Part shown: piece after piece, positions 26,723-36,090 of the stretch
How the letters are laid out: every line of letters begins with the position of its first letter
Position numbering within the stretch: the stretch's first letter is position 1
Assembly (NCBI GenBank): GCA_964387285.1
Contig: CAYLWO010000004.1
Location: 1 to 64,000 of the forward strand
Direction of reading: 5' to 3'
Length of the DNA stretch: 64,000 nucleotides
From: Anaerohabitans sp964387285
GTDB taxonomy: Bacteria > Zhuqueibacterota > Zhuqueibacteria > Residuimicrobiales > Residuimicrobiaceae
The notes under the pieces: model-generated
The model's input: the letters and a program-made list of their open reading frames with translations, nothing else
The model's database searches: none
What the model was told of the DNA's origin: nothing
Translations under genes and position numbers: made by a program

Positions 26723-27922
26723 TTAGTATAATAAATAGGCGCTGCGTTTTTTCTCATACTTTTTCAATTCGGGTTGCCATTTGGAGATAATCTCTTCAGC
26801 AGTGACACCTTTTTGAATTTGTTGCCGAACCAGGTCCGTACCCATGGCCTTGTTGAAACTGTCGATGCGGTCCGTGGCAAAAAAATCTTGATTCGGATAA
26901 AGTTTGTGAATAGCGTGCAGGATATGAATTTGTACACGCATGGGTTGAAAAGCCCGTTTGTCCAGAATATGAATCTGCACGCCGTGTACATTCTGATCTT
27001 TGAATGCCGTGTAAAACGGCCGATATTGCATGGCGCGAAAAAACACACCGGGCAGTTTGCGACTGTTCAATTCCTCAGCCAAACGGTTTTCATCGATCCA
27101 GGGCGCGCCGATATTTTCAAACGGAGTGGGCCAACCCACGCCTTCGTTAAGCGTGTGCAGTTCGCCGATACATCCTACTGCTGCGCAAAAAAACGGACTG
27201 TCCGCATGCGGGATATGCGGCGACGTTGGAATCCATAAAACACCGGTCTCGTCAAACAGCAGGTCCCGTCTCCACCCTTTCATGGGTACCACGGTCAGCC
27301 GGCAGTTGATGCCGAATTCGACATTGAAAAATTGCGCCAGTTCGCCCACCGTCAGACCATACACATAAGGGATGGGATACATGCCGATAAACGACTTGAA
27401 TTTTTCCTCTAAAACAGGTCCCTCGATGAGATTACCGCCCAGGGGATTGGGACGATCCAGAACGAGAAAGGGAATGGATTTTTCTTTTGCTGCTTCCATG
27501 GCCAGAGCCATGGTGTAAATATAGGTGTATGCGCGCGATCCGATGTCCTGAATATCATAGATCAGCACATCCACATTGGCCAGCATTTCAGCCGTGGGTT
27601 TGCGCGTTCTGCCGTAGAGGCTGTAAACCGGCACGCCGGTTTTCGCATCCGTGGAACCTTCGATCAAGGCGCCGCCCTCCATATCGCCGCGCACGCCGTG
27701 CTCGGGGCCGAACAGCGCCGTGAGCTTCGCGGATTTGTATAAAGCATCCACGGTGCTGATGCGTTGCGAGGTCATGCCGGTCGGATTGGTGATCAAACCG
27801 ACGCGTTTGTTCTTTATCAGATCGAGTTTTTCACTCAACAGCACATCGATGCCGAGTTGCACCCTGGGCTCGGAGCAGAATACCGAGTTAAAAAACAATA
27901 ACAGGCACATCATTTTTTTCAT
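26723..27922 (-). CDS. namZ: DUF1343 protein, NamZ-like exo-beta-N-acetylmuramidase
   Basis: The protein has 399 residues with a short signal segment (KKMMCLLLFFNSVFCSE). Family landmarks are GIDVLL, KNKRVGLITNPTG, LFGPEHGVRGDMEGG, VDVLIYDIQDIGSRAYTYIYT, DRPNPLGGNLIEGPVL and EGVGWPTPFENIGAPW. NamZ (GH171) removes terminal N-acetylmuramic acid from peptidoglycan fragments, so the protein probably acts on muropeptides in the periplasm. The ATG at 27922 follows AAGGA by 9 bases. An AmpG-like permease (31537) and a GH20 hexosaminidase (44102) elsewhere in the window could serve the same salvage route, though they are not in one operon. Confidence 0.88.
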   Translation of the reverse strand: MKKMMCLLLFFNSVFCSEPRVQLGIDVLLSEKLDLIKNKRVGLITNPTGMTSQRISTVDALYKSAKLTALFGPEHGVRGDMEGGALIEGSTDAKTGVPVYSLYGRTRKPTAEMLANVDVLIYDIQDIGSRAYTYIYTMALAMEAAKEKSIPFLVLDRPNPLGGNLIEGPVLEEKFKSFIGMYPIPYVYGLTVGELAQFFNVEFGINCRLTVVPMKGWRRDLLFDETGVLWIPTSPHIPHADSPFFCAAVGCIGELHTLNEGVGWPTPFENIGAPWIDENRLAEELNSRKLPGVFFRAMQYRPFYTAFKDQNVHGVQIHILDKRAFQPMRVQIHILHAIHKLYPNQDFFATDRIDSFNKAMGTDLVRQQIQKGVTAEEIISKWQPELKKYEKKRSAYLLY

Positions 27923-28654
27923 CTAGATTGTTCCTTATATAAAACTAAAATACAATGCATTATTCACTATACACGATATGCCGAAAAAAGTTGCGAAGGT
28001 CATCTCTCTTATGTGAGAGGTAGATGTGTACAACGTGCGACTGTACCGTGGGGGCGGAATATTTGATGATTTTGTTATAACGAACACCTTGATGTTTCCC
28101 ACCAGTTTGCTCAGAATGCTCAGAACCAACGGCCATTGTAGCAACCGGTGGTTGGCGATCTCACCACTTTACTTAAATATAGCCTTTTGCTGAATCGAGA
28201 GCAAGTCATTTATAAACGCACCGAGCTTTTTAATCCTTTACGCGTTTTCAGTAATTTTTTGGCATACACTAGACCCATTATTGGTCAGAGGTAGTTACTT
28301 ACTGGACAAGGTTTGGCGCGAGTTGATCCCGCGGAGATTTTGCATGGTTACATGCTTTATTGCAAATTTGCTTGATTTTCAGAGACTGATTGGCTAATTT
28401 ACCGCCAGGTAAGAAGCGGTAAGGGAGCCGGATATGGCTCGATGCGCAGAAAATGGGGAAATGGCGAGGCATTGGTTGCTTAACAGAGGATCATTTCTTC
28501 GATTTTTTGACCCGCAGCAAAATTAAATTCCCTATCAGCTTCCCAATGGCTTCCGTGTATGATCTGCCTTGAGGCAGTTTGCACTGGAGAGTTATTGCTG
28601 ATAATATCTCCTCGCGTCTTGGTTACCGCAATATTTTAACATAGGTTTTATTGT
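27923..28654. other. Gene-free stretch, 732 bases
   Basis: No open frame with coding character, hairpin terminator or known repeat was found. Composition shifts toward AT near the right end, where the PDZ-domain gene begins. It may hold decayed mobile DNA, but no recognisable protein remnant was read in six frames. Confidence 0.6.
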
Positions 28655-30652
28655 ATGGAAAAAAGTTATCCCTGGAATAATTACCTTTGTCGCATTCTTA
28701 TTTTTTGGGCAATCGTATCTTTTGGTCAGTCACCTGAAAAGGAATTGCTCACAAAATGCATTCAGGATAAAAATGTTGACGATTGTTATCGATTTGTCGA
28801 GCAATTTCCGAATTCGGTTTATTTATATAGAATAAATAATATTATACTTGCAGATGCATTTAGGGACGATACGACAGAAAGATTGCAAAAAGTTATTCAG
28901 AAAATTAATGACAACAACTCTAAACAAATCGCCTATGATAGAATCGAATATGTCACATTCTTAAGAGCACTTGACAAAATAACAAACCGTGATTTTTCTA
29001 GAGAAAAGTTTCCAACTACATATGATAAAGCCTGGAAAACTTTGGAGGAAAAATACGTTTCTAAATACAAAGAAAAAGGTGGTTCATACTATATCTTGAC
29101 AAGAATGTATGTAAATTGGTATGAATATATGCCAATGGACGAATTTGAAGAAAGGATTTATTTTCACATACTCTATGATAAAATTATGGAAGATTGTTTG
29201 AAAGAATATGGCTATGAAACCTGTGTATTTAATTATTATGAAAATATAAATTATAGAGTTCATAAGCGATCATATGCATTGATCGAACAACATCTGAGGA
29301 TTATTTTTGAAAATATCAGAAACCCCCAAAAACAGCAGGCCATTCTCCGAAGAACATACAGGGAATTTGAAAAAAAACACGAAATATCTTTTGTTGATGT
29401 TTATCTTGAGTTTTGCTCGGACGATCCGAACTTGGCAATGGTAAGAGATTCTCGTTTGAGCGGTTTAATCTCCAGTATCAAAGCGGCCAATCTGAAATAT
29501 TCAGCCGGTTCAACCATCGACGAAATTCTAACAGAGGACAGGGTACAACAAAATCAACTGATCAGTTGCCTATTCTACTTGTTTCCAAATTATTCAAATG
29601 AACGAACGTACAAATCAAAAATGGAATTTAATAATTTAATTATAAATCATGATGACCTCCAATCAGCAAAACAATTCATTGATAAATATTGGATAAACCA
29701 TGAAACAGCGATTATATTGTCTCTTCTTCTGCAAACGCCTATCGATGATCCTGAGTTTAAGGTAAAGTATGAATATGCATCAAACTATTTAAGAGAAAAT
29801 TTTTTTGATTCTGAAATATTCCGAAATGCGTTAAAGTCACGAATGATGGAAAATGAATATGATTATTTACTTTCCATATTGCCCATGAATAAAAAATCGA
29901 TATCGACGCCATTTAACGTCAATTTTATTTTAAATAGTTCTATACCTTTTTTCGACAAGGAGTTGCCCAATTCTGAATTAATATTTCTCGCACTTCCGGA
30001 ATTCAACATTCAAATTCGTGATCTTTTATCTTCATACGGTGTGGAAAATATTTCTGAGATCCCTCAAAAATATCTCGCTTTTCTTGATATAGATTATCAT
30101 ATATCACAAACTTTGCATCAAAACAGCTACGGATTAGATGCGCGATTAAAGCTTATCAATCTGGAGACATTGACTGTTGATGCGATGGGCAAGTATGATT
30201 CATCCTCAGGCTGGGGAGAATTCAATGACAGATCGTATACGACGTCTGAGATAATCAATGAATTATTGACCGATCTGTTTACAAAGGAAGCCGTTGATAA
30301 AACGAATAACTTCTTATCTCAAAGACAAAGTATTCAAGAAATCACCGTGGATAAAAATGAAGCAAATCGCTGGATGAACAGAATCGGTATTTCTATCAAA
30401 GATATTGATACGAAATCAAACGATGAGAATGTAATTCAAGGTGGAATATTGGTCGTTGAGGTGAATGATTTGAGTCCAGCAGACGGGGCTTTCATCCAAA
30501 AAGGGGATATAATTTATCAAATAGAAAAGCAACAGATAAGCAATATACAAGATTATGAAAAAATTATCAAGACATTCAAATCCGGAGAAATTGGTCTCTT
30601 TCGTTTATTGCGTCATTCTAACACGATCGTTGCTTTTGTTAAAATACCCTAG
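28655..30652 (+). CDS. AT-rich hypothetical protein with C-terminal PDZ domain
   Basis: The protein has 665 residues. A hydrophobic N-terminal segment (NNYLCRILIFWAIVSFGQS) could be a signal peptide or anchor. Residues 25-560 are Lys/Glu/Ile/Asn-rich, mostly helical in appearance, with no recognised domain. Residues 565-665 read as a PDZ domain: GGILVVEVNDLSPADGAFIQ, KGDIIYQIEKQQISN, then a terminal strand. Codon use strongly favours A/T at third positions, unlike the genes on both sides, which suggests recent transfer. No strong ribosome site precedes the ATG. It is flanked by a 732-base gene-free stretch and an unrelated gene. Function is unknown; PDZ domains usually bind C-terminal peptides. 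Confidence 0.6.
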   Translation: MEKSYPWNNYLCRILIFWAIVSFGQSPEKELLTKCIQDKNVDDCYRFVEQFPNSVYLYRINNIILADAFRDDTTERLQKVIQKINDNNSKQIAYDRIEYVTFLRALDKITNRDFSREKFPTTYDKAWKTLEEKYVSKYKEKGGSYYILTRMYVNWYEYMPMDEFEERIYFHILYDKIMEDCLKEYGYETCVFNYYENINYRVHKRSYALIEQHLRIIFENIRNPQKQQAILRRTYREFEKKHEISFVDVYLEFCSDDPNLAMVRDSRLSGLISSIKAANLKYSAGSTIDEILTEDRVQQNQLISCLFYLFPNYSNERTYKSKMEFNNLIINHDDLQSAKQFIDKYWINHETAIILSLLLQTPIDDPEFKVKYEYASNYLRENFFDSEIFRNALKSRMMENEYDYLLSILPMNKKSISTPFNVNFILNSSIPFFDKELPNSELIFLALPEFNIQIRDLLSSYGVENISEIPQKYLAFLDIDYHISQTLHQNSYGLDARLKLINLETLTVDAMGKYDSSSGWGEFNDRSYTTSEIINELLTDLFTKEAVDKTNNFLSQRQSIQEITVDKNEANRWMNRIGISIKDIDTKSNDENVIQGGILVVEVNDLSPADGAFIQKGDIIYQIEKQQISNIQDYEKIIKTFKSGEIGLFRLLRHSNTIVAFVKIP

Positions 30653-30743
30653 TGATATTCATTTTAATAAGTTTTTAAATTAAAAAATAATCTCCTCGCT
30701 GCAAATACCTTATAGTACTAGTTGCATGATTTTGTTAGGTGCC

Positions 30744-31466
30744 TCACTTCCAAGGACCATGGGTTGCCATGGAAACGAAGTCACTAACAATGAACTCCTC
30801 TGGCGATTTGACGCGCGGTTGCGCTTCTCGCGGATCATACTGATCGTATTCCTCCACCGAGGGAATCCCAACAATGTCGAAGTCGCTTCGCAGGATCAAA
30901 ACACATCGCGCAACATGGTGCTTATGGGCAACCACGATGACCTTCTTCGGTTTGGTTTGGCCCTTTTTACCGATTGCGTTCAGAAAGTGATTGATGACTT
31001 TGGGCGTACCGATGTCCTCCGCTGGTGTTGAATAGTCTGCTCGAGCTTCTGTCGTATCATCAATGGCGTCAGAAACCTCAAATTGCGAGTATAATGGGAT
31101 AGCCAAGGAAAGCTTTAATCTCGTAGAGATCATGGCAAGAGCCCTGTTGTTGTTCCCAGGAAGTCTCGCCTCAACATCCTGTGCAGGTATTCTGCTCTTC
31201 TGCCGGTAGCCGAAGGCAAAGGCAAAGATTGCCTCAGCCCCTTTATAGTTCTCGATCGTCCTCGGTGGTTGCGGAGGAATGGGAAAGGTACAATCGAGAT
31301 AACTGAAGGCTATGGGATTTCTCAGTGTCAACGATCCAATAACACTTACGGTACCCGCTTCTGCAGCGATGTACAAAAGTGATCTTAGGTACTCCACGGA
31401 CGGTCCAGGGAAACCCCGAAATATGTAGTGTCGACAGATCGTATCGATCAGTTCTGCGCTGGTCAT
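30744..31466 (-). CDS. Hypothetical protein, possibly DUF218/YdcF-like
   Basis: The protein has 240 residues from the ATG at 31466, preceded by AAAGGAA; a GTG eight codons upstream is less likely. No signal peptide or membrane segment is visible. EAIFAFAFGYR, PGNNNRALAMISTRL, PLYSQFEVSDAI and KKVIVVAHKHHVARCVLIL recall in order the first strand, the glycine/Arg region and the THPYH-type motif of DUF218 proteins, but the match is weak. It lies at the edge of the AT-rich island. What it does is not known. Confidence 0.4.
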   Translation of the reverse strand: MTSAELIDTICRHYIFRGFPGPSVEYLRSLLYIAAEAGTVSVIGSLTLRNPIAFSYLDCTFPIPPQPPRTIENYKGAEAIFAFAFGYRQKSRIPAQDVEARLPGNNNRALAMISTRLKLSLAIPLYSQFEVSDAIDDTTEARADYSTPAEDIGTPKVINHFLNAIGKKGQTKPKKVIVVAHKHHVARCVLILRSDFDIVGIPSVEEYDQYDPREAQPRVKSPEEFIVSDFVSMATHGPWK

Positions 31467-31536
31467 GGTTTGTTTCCTTTCTCTTGACACCTAACGATGG
31501 TATAATACGGCCAACCTTCGCCGGTTACACAATCCC

Positions 31537-32859
31537 TCAATGCCCCGCCGCTGCCGGCTCTGTATTCTCCGGCTCGTCCAGCGGAATAAAAAAAATGACC
31601 GCCATGGACGGTATCGTCAAACAGATAACGAGAATAAAAAAGTTCAAATAGCCCATCATAGCCTGAAGATAACCACTGACAAAACCGGGCAACATCATGC
31701 CCAGGGCCATAAAACCGGTAGAGATGGCAAAGTGCGATGTTTTATAGGGCCCTTTGGAAATGTACATCATAAACACCATCAAGGCGGTAAAACCGAAACC
31801 ATAGGTAAACTGTTCGATCGCTACGAGTACGCCCACCAACTCGATGGCCGGCCGGGCCCAGGCCATATAAATATAGACGGCATGCGGCAGGTTGAGAATA
31901 ACGGCCATGGGCCAAATGCACCTGCGTAAACCGAGTTTGGCAATCACCCAGCCGCCCAGAATGCCGCCAAAGGTCAAGCCGAGCACGCCGATGGTGCCGT
32001 AAATGAATCCGACGCTGGTGGTGGGCAGGCCCAGACCGCCTTTTGTGGGATCGTCCAGCAAGAAGGGCGCTGCCATTTTAATCAGCACCGCCTCGCCGAG
32101 TCGATAGATAAGAATAAAAATAATGATCGCGATGATTTTGGGTTGTTTGAAATAGGTGGAAAAGATTTCCGTAAACGACAGCGTTTCAGCCGTTGACCTG
32201 TTAGCCTGGTCTGTGATCGGATAGGGCAGGGCAAAACGGTGATAGACGAAAACCAACAGAAAAATGACGCTGCTCAAACCAAAGGCCACGGTCCAGGTGG
32301 AATGGATGGGCATGGACCCCTCCAACTCGCCGGCCAGCATAACCAGCAAACCAGAGCCGAAAATCATGGCCAGACGATAGAAAGTGGAGCGGATGCCGAC
32401 AAAAAAGGCCTGTTCCTTGGCATTCAAAGCCAACATATAGAATCCATCGGCTGCGATATCATGGGTTGCTGAAGTAAACGCGGCCAGGATGAAACAGAAC
32501 ATGGATATCATCAAAAAGGCGTCCATCTGCATGGAAAAAGCCACAAGCGCCAAAAACGCAAACATGAGCAATTGCGTGTAGAGCACCCAGTTGCGTTTTG
32601 TAGAATTGGAATCGACGAGAGGGCCCCATAGCATTTTGATGACCCAGGGCAAATAGAGAATGCTGGTCAGGCCGATGACCTCATTGGACACGCCCATTTT
32701 TTTATACATGATTACGGAAACCGTGTTGACCAGGATATAGGGAATGCCTTCTGCAAAATAGAGAGTGGGTATGAACGACCAGGGAGAACGTCGGAACCGG
32801 TGATACAGATCACGGACCGCCTGTTTAGCCAGCGGGAGCGTTTTAAGAGTGAAAGCCAT
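31537..32859 (-). CDS. MFS transporter, AmpG-like permease family
   Basis: The protein has 440 residues and about twelve hydrophobic segments. The N-terminus (FIPTLYFAEGIPYILVNTVS), ILYLPWVIKMLWGPLVD and the DIAADGFYMLALNAKEQAFF segment fit the PAT/AmpG branch of the major facilitator superfamily. AmpG members carry anhydro-muropeptides across the inner membrane; relatives carry acetyl-CoA or sugars, so the substrate is uncertain. The ATG at 32859 follows AGGAGA by about 5 bases. A terminator-like hairpin at 32876-32901 lies just upstream, between this gene and the DUF151 gene. Confidence 0.75.
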   Translation of the reverse strand: MAFTLKTLPLAKQAVRDLYHRFRRSPWSFIPTLYFAEGIPYILVNTVSVIMYKKMGVSNEVIGLTSILYLPWVIKMLWGPLVDSNSTKRNWVLYTQLLMFAFLALVAFSMQMDAFLMISMFCFILAAFTSATHDIAADGFYMLALNAKEQAFFVGIRSTFYRLAMIFGSGLLVMLAGELEGSMPIHSTWTVAFGLSSVIFLLVFVYHRFALPYPITDQANRSTAETLSFTEIFSTYFKQPKIIAIIIFILIYRLGEAVLIKMAAPFLLDDPTKGGLGLPTTSVGFIYGTIGVLGLTFGGILGGWVIAKLGLRRCIWPMAVILNLPHAVYIYMAWARPAIELVGVLVAIEQFTYGFGFTALMVFMMYISKGPYKTSHFAISTGFMALGMMLPGFVSGYLQAMMGYLNFFILVICLTIPSMAVIFFIPLDEPENTEPAAAGH

Positions 32860-32875
32860 ATATTTCTCCTATGTT

Positions 32876-32901
32876 AAAAAAAAAGCCTCACGCTGGAGGC
32901 T
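32876..32901 (-). terminator. Rho-independent terminator or attenuator
   Basis: On the minus strand AGCCTC-CAGCGT-GAGGCT is followed by nine T. It would end the transcript of the DUF151 gene (stop at 32969). It also stands only 17 bases before the start of the transporter gene, leaving no room for a normal promoter in between, so partial read-through is likely. Confidence 0.65.
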
Positions 32902-32968
32902 TGCTACGATACGATCGGCCTCCGGAGGATGGTGCTTTTTGCATGCTCCTCTGGAGGCTTTTAATCAA

Positions 32969-33541
32969 TCAGGAACTGGTTTTTTCCCGATAACTGGCTT
33001 TGACTTTTTTGATTTCGTCGCGAATGCGAGCCGCCTCTTCGTACCGTTCATCCTGAACCGCGGTGTTGAGCTCGATATTCAGTTGCTCGAGACGGTCCCC
33101 TTCGGAAACATCATCATCGATGTCGATAATGGGGGTTTCGCCCTCCACAATAGCGGCCTTGCGCATGACCTCCTCTTCCACATAGATGGGCGCTTTCATG
33201 CGCAGCGCCACGGCAATGGCGTCGCTGGGGCGGGCATCGATGTCTTTGCTTTCATTGCCCAGGACAAGATTGAGCAAGGCGTAATAGGTATTCTCCCGCA
33301 GATCGTTCACGACGATGCGGGTGATGCGCACTTCTATAACCTCCAGAAGATTTCTGATCAGATCGTGAGTCAATGGTCGCGGCGGTGCGATATTTTCCAA
33401 CTGCAGCGCTATGGCTTGCGCCTCGGTGGAGCCGACCACAATAGGAAGCCAACGATTTTGTTTTTCATCTTTGAGAATCACGACAAATCGACTGGTGGCT
33501 GTATCCAAAGTGACGCGTTCAATTTTAACGCGTACGAGCAT
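32969..33541 (-). CDS. Bifunctional nuclease domain (DUF151) protein with UvrB/C motif
   Basis: The protein has 190 residues. Residues 1-130 show the DUF151/BFN fold: MLVRVKIERV, LKDEKQNRWLPIVVGSTEAQAI, RPLTHDLIRNLL, ARPSDAIAVALRMKAPIYV. Residues 145-180 (LNIELNTAVQDERYEEAARIRDEIKKVK) match the UvrB/UvrC interaction motif. The combination is common in FCB and related phyla; plant and mycobacterial relatives have been reported as nucleases, but the bacterial role is not settled. The ATG at 33541 follows AAAGGAGG. The product is probably cytosolic. Confidence 0.85.
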   Translation of the reverse strand: MLVRVKIERVTLDTATSRFVVILKDEKQNRWLPIVVGSTEAQAIALQLENIAPPRPLTHDLIRNLLEVIEVRITRIVVNDLRENTYYALLNLVLGNESKDIDARPSDAIAVALRMKAPIYVEEEVMRKAAIVEGETPIIDIDDDVSEGDRLEQLNIELNTAVQDERYEEAARIRDEIKKVKASYREKTSS

Positions 33542-33746
33542 AACGACTTTCCTCCTTTGTGTACCTCGAAAGCAACGAGGTTCGGCTTATTGACTGTGAT
33601 ATTTTAAGAAAATCTACCTTTTATGTCAACAACTATTTTTTTAATGGGCGATCCATGGCCGCAAGCAGAGCGCTTGGCTGCGAAAAAGTCCCTTGCATTA
33701 CAGGCAAGAAATATGTAATTTGATACGATATATATAGGAGTGAAAG

Positions 33747-34190
33747 ATGCTGGTATTGGACAAGGCCATTATAAAAAAATACTGGCCCGCTGAAGATAAG
33801 GACGAAAACGATCAAATAATCCGACAGGTGGTGCTGCAGGTCGAAGCCGAACTGGACGACAGCAAACAGGTCAGCGAACTGTTCCGCAGCATGGTGCGGG
33901 GATTGGTCAGTGTAACCTTGATGGACAATCTGACCGGTGAAGAATATGAGATCGCCGCAGCCACCATTAAACCCTTCAACATCAAACAAAAAAAAGTAAA
34001 GCTGGGCAAAGGCGATGAAAGCGATATGGTAAAAACCGAATATGCCGCGCTCACGCTGGTTTGTCGCGCCAAGGAAGAAGACAGCGCCGCCATGATGGCT
34101 GACCTCTATCGCTATTTTAACATCGATATACGCCTGACGGTGAATGAATTTAAATCTCAAGCTGCGAAACATAAAAAAGAAGAAGAATAG
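33747..34190 (+). CDS. Hypothetical cytosolic protein
   Basis: The protein has 147 residues with no signal peptide or membrane segment. It is rich in charged residues with a Lys/Glu tail (AAKHKKEEE). Two predicted beta-rich stretches flank MVRGLVSVTLMDNLTGEEYE. No family is recognised. The ATG at 33747 follows TAGGAG by 7 bases, a good site, which supports a real gene. The small membrane protein gene at 34296 follows on the same strand after 105 bases. Confidence 0.55.
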   Translation: MLVLDKAIIKKYWPAEDKDENDQIIRQVVLQVEAELDDSKQVSELFRSMVRGLVSVTLMDNLTGEEYEIAAATIKPFNIKQKKVKLGKGDESDMVKTEYAALTLVCRAKEEDSAAMMADLYRYFNIDIRLTVNEFKSQAAKHKKEEE

Positions 34191-34295
34191 CGCAAGCTTG
34201 CGAAGCGTGACGCTTCACAGATTCATGCAGGCGTCGCCCTGCACAAGGCTATTCCATCACGGACAGTCCACCAGATTCGAGATTGGGGTGCGCAT

Positions 34296-34649
34296 ATGAC
34301 GCCCGAAATAAAACAGTTGATCCTGAAAAATTTCGAATTTTTTCTTACCTCCGGCATGTTTCTGGTCTGGTTGGTGCTCATCCATTACAACTGGCCGATC
34401 ATCACGCTGGTGCGCAAAATCGTCCTGGCCATTTTCACCTTTCTATTTTTCAGGACCTATATTTTCTACATGACCCGCGTTATCGCTTATTTGGATCGAC
34501 TTGATGTGGATGTATTCATCCGCAGAAATTTCGCCGAATACAAGGGCACGGATTGGGTGGACGGCTTTTTATGGGGATTGGCGCTTTCTTTTTTTTGCGG
34601 TGTTATGCTGCTGTTATGGCTCAAGGAATTTACCACTAAAGCGAGCTGA
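34296..34649 (+). CDS. Small membrane protein, function unknown
   Basis: The protein has 117 residues with three hydrophobic segments: about 16-35 (FFLTSGMFLVWLVLIHY), 36-58 (ITLVRKIVLAIFTFLFFRTY) and 90-110 (GFLWGLALSFFCGVMLLLWL). Between the second and third is a charged loop (YLDRLDVDVFIRRNFAEYKG). It resembles no family I can name. It may be co-transcribed with 33747 and is followed by the palindrome at 34719. Confidence 0.5.
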   Translation: MTPEIKQLILKNFEFFLTSGMFLVWLVLIHYNWPIITLVRKIVLAIFTFLFFRTYIFYMTRVIAYLDRLDVDVFIRRNFAEYKGTDWVDGFLWGLALSFFCGVMLLLWLKEFTTKAS

Positions 34650-34718
34650 TGTTCCGGCAATACCAGCATGTTTTTACTCCAGCGAAATCTTACGATTTTT
34701 AAAATTCTGTCAAACACA

Positions 34719-34749
34719 GACATCACAGGTTTTAAAAACCTGTGATGTC
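34719..34749. terminator. 31-base perfect palindrome between convergent genes
   Basis: Arms GACATCACAGGTTTT and AAAACCTGTGATGTC pair perfectly around one A. The stem is long, with no GC-rich base followed by a clean T-run, so it could be a bidirectional terminator or a REP element. Confidence 0.5.
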
Positions 34750-34776
34750 TTGGATATAAAAACTTTCGCTGTAGAG

Positions 34777-36021
34777 CTATTTTACAGCAATTAATTTCCC
34801 CTGCAACCGCTCCGGCTGCCAGTTTGGCGGCGTCGCTTTGGGATAATGCCAGAATTGCTCCGCCGGCATCACCTGGCCGTCGGCTGCCGCACTGTCGTAG
34901 AGCGCTTCGACTTCGCCCAGAATATTCAGCGCCTGCACCGCGTTTTTCCGATAGGGCTCTCCGGTAAAAACCGTGACCAGATACTCGGACAATTCCAATG
35001 CAAACGGATCACGATAAGAGAGATCCAGGTATTGCCAGTAATTCCGCCACTCTATCTTTTCACCGCTTACGGACCGTTCCCATCGATTAGCCGGCGCGCT
35101 CTCTTTCCACTGCACTTTTAATCCATAGAGACCGAATACCAGGGTGCCGTTTTCACCCTCGATGGTGATCTCCAGCGGGCCGAACTCGGAGTTGATGCGT
35201 CGAAACCAGGTCCAGATCGAGGTATTAACCACCCCGCCGACATGTTCACGCCGAAAAGCCGCATAGTCTTCCACATCACAATCTATCACGGTCCGGCCGT
35301 CGGTGCTCATGCGTCGGGGCAGCAGCAATCGGGCCGTCGCGCTGAGCCGCTCTGTTTTGCCGAACAGGGCTTGAGACAGATACCCTTCGTGACACATATC
35401 GAGAATAATGCCGCCGCCGGCATCGGCAAACGTCCAGTTAAAGTCCGGCCGTTGTCCGGAAAAATCCTTATTGTCGCTAAAGCCGGCGCCCACTTCATAG
35501 CCGAACAGCATCTGACAATGGTAGGGTTTTATCTGCGGCAACAATTCCATGGCTTTGAGCAAGCCCGGCGTGGCCAGCATGTGATGCACCACGCCATGAT
35601 GAAACTTGGCTTTTTCCAAAGCATCCACCAGCGCAAATCCGTCGCGATAGTTTGCCGCCAGGGGTTTTTCCATATATACCGCAGTGGTTTTGTGATCCAA
35701 TTTCGGCAATAGGGCCAGCATGTTTTCCGTGCGGATGCCGGTGGACAGGGTGTTATGATAAACCTGATGATCAGGATTTATCTTGAAACTGCATTCCAGG
35801 GCCTCATCCATATCCGTAAAAAACAGGTCGCATCCCTTTTCCCTGGCCATGCGCGTCAGCTTTTCGCGGTTGCGCGCAACGGCGATCGGCGTCGGTTCAA
35901 TCACATCGTTGCCCAATCTGGACCAGCCGTCAGCGGCAATTTTTTGCAGAGCGCGCAGGGCAATTTGTCCCATGCGTCCGGTGACGCCGTGAATGATAAC
36001 AGGTATTTTGATTACAGCCAT
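34777..36021 (-). CDS. Gfo/Idh/MocA family oxidoreductase
   Basis: The protein has 414 residues. The N-terminal Rossmann fold opens VIIHGVTGRMGQIALRAL. VYMEKPLAANYRDGFALVDAL is the EKP motif of the Gfo/Idh/MocA family. The C-terminal half (FADAGGGIILDMCHEGYLSQALFG) matches the usual alpha/beta substrate domain. Such enzymes oxidise or reduce sugars and inositols with NAD(P); the substrate is not readable. It lies 69 bases downstream of lysC on the same strand with a hairpin repeat between them. Although GVTGRMGQ recalls DapB, the length and EKP motif argue against dihydrodipicolinate reductase. Confidence 0.8.
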   Translation of the reverse strand: MAVIKIPVIIHGVTGRMGQIALRALQKIAADGWSRLGNDVIEPTPIAVARNREKLTRMAREKGCDLFFTDMDEALECSFKINPDHQVYHNTLSTGIRTENMLALLPKLDHKTTAVYMEKPLAANYRDGFALVDALEKAKFHHGVVHHMLATPGLLKAMELLPQIKPYHCQMLFGYEVGAGFSDNKDFSGQRPDFNWTFADAGGGIILDMCHEGYLSQALFGKTERLSATARLLLPRRMSTDGRTVIDCDVEDYAAFRREHVGGVVNTSIWTWFRRINSEFGPLEITIEGENGTLVFGLYGLKVQWKESAPANRWERSVSGEKIEWRNYWQYLDLSYRDPFALELSEYLVTVFTGEPYRKNAVQALNILGEVEALYDSAAADGQVMPAEQFWHYPKATPPNWQPERLQGKLIAVK

Positions 36022-36055
36022 GAAAACTCCTTATTGAACCAGGTGATGACTCTAA

Positions 36056-36084
36056 CCTTGCGAAGGTTTGAAACCGTCGCAAGG
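36056..36084. repeat. Hairpin repeat CCTTGCGAAGGTTT
   Basis: A 29-base near-perfect inverted repeat (13 of 14 pairs) lies between lysC and the Gfo/Idh gene. It is the best-formed copy of the family also seen at 17827, 44028 and 46193, and could act as a weak terminator. Confidence 0.65.
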
Positions 36085-36090
36085 CACGTA

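Noticed and set aside
27923..28654. Remnant of a group II intron or transposase
   Set aside because: Short stretches looked suggestive, but no reverse-transcriptase, domain V or transposase motif could be read in any frame.
34777..36021. Dihydrodipicolinate reductase (dapB) next to lysC and asd
   Set aside because: GVTGRMGQ resembles DapB, but the length of 414 residues and the EKP motif place it in the Gfo/Idh/MocA family.
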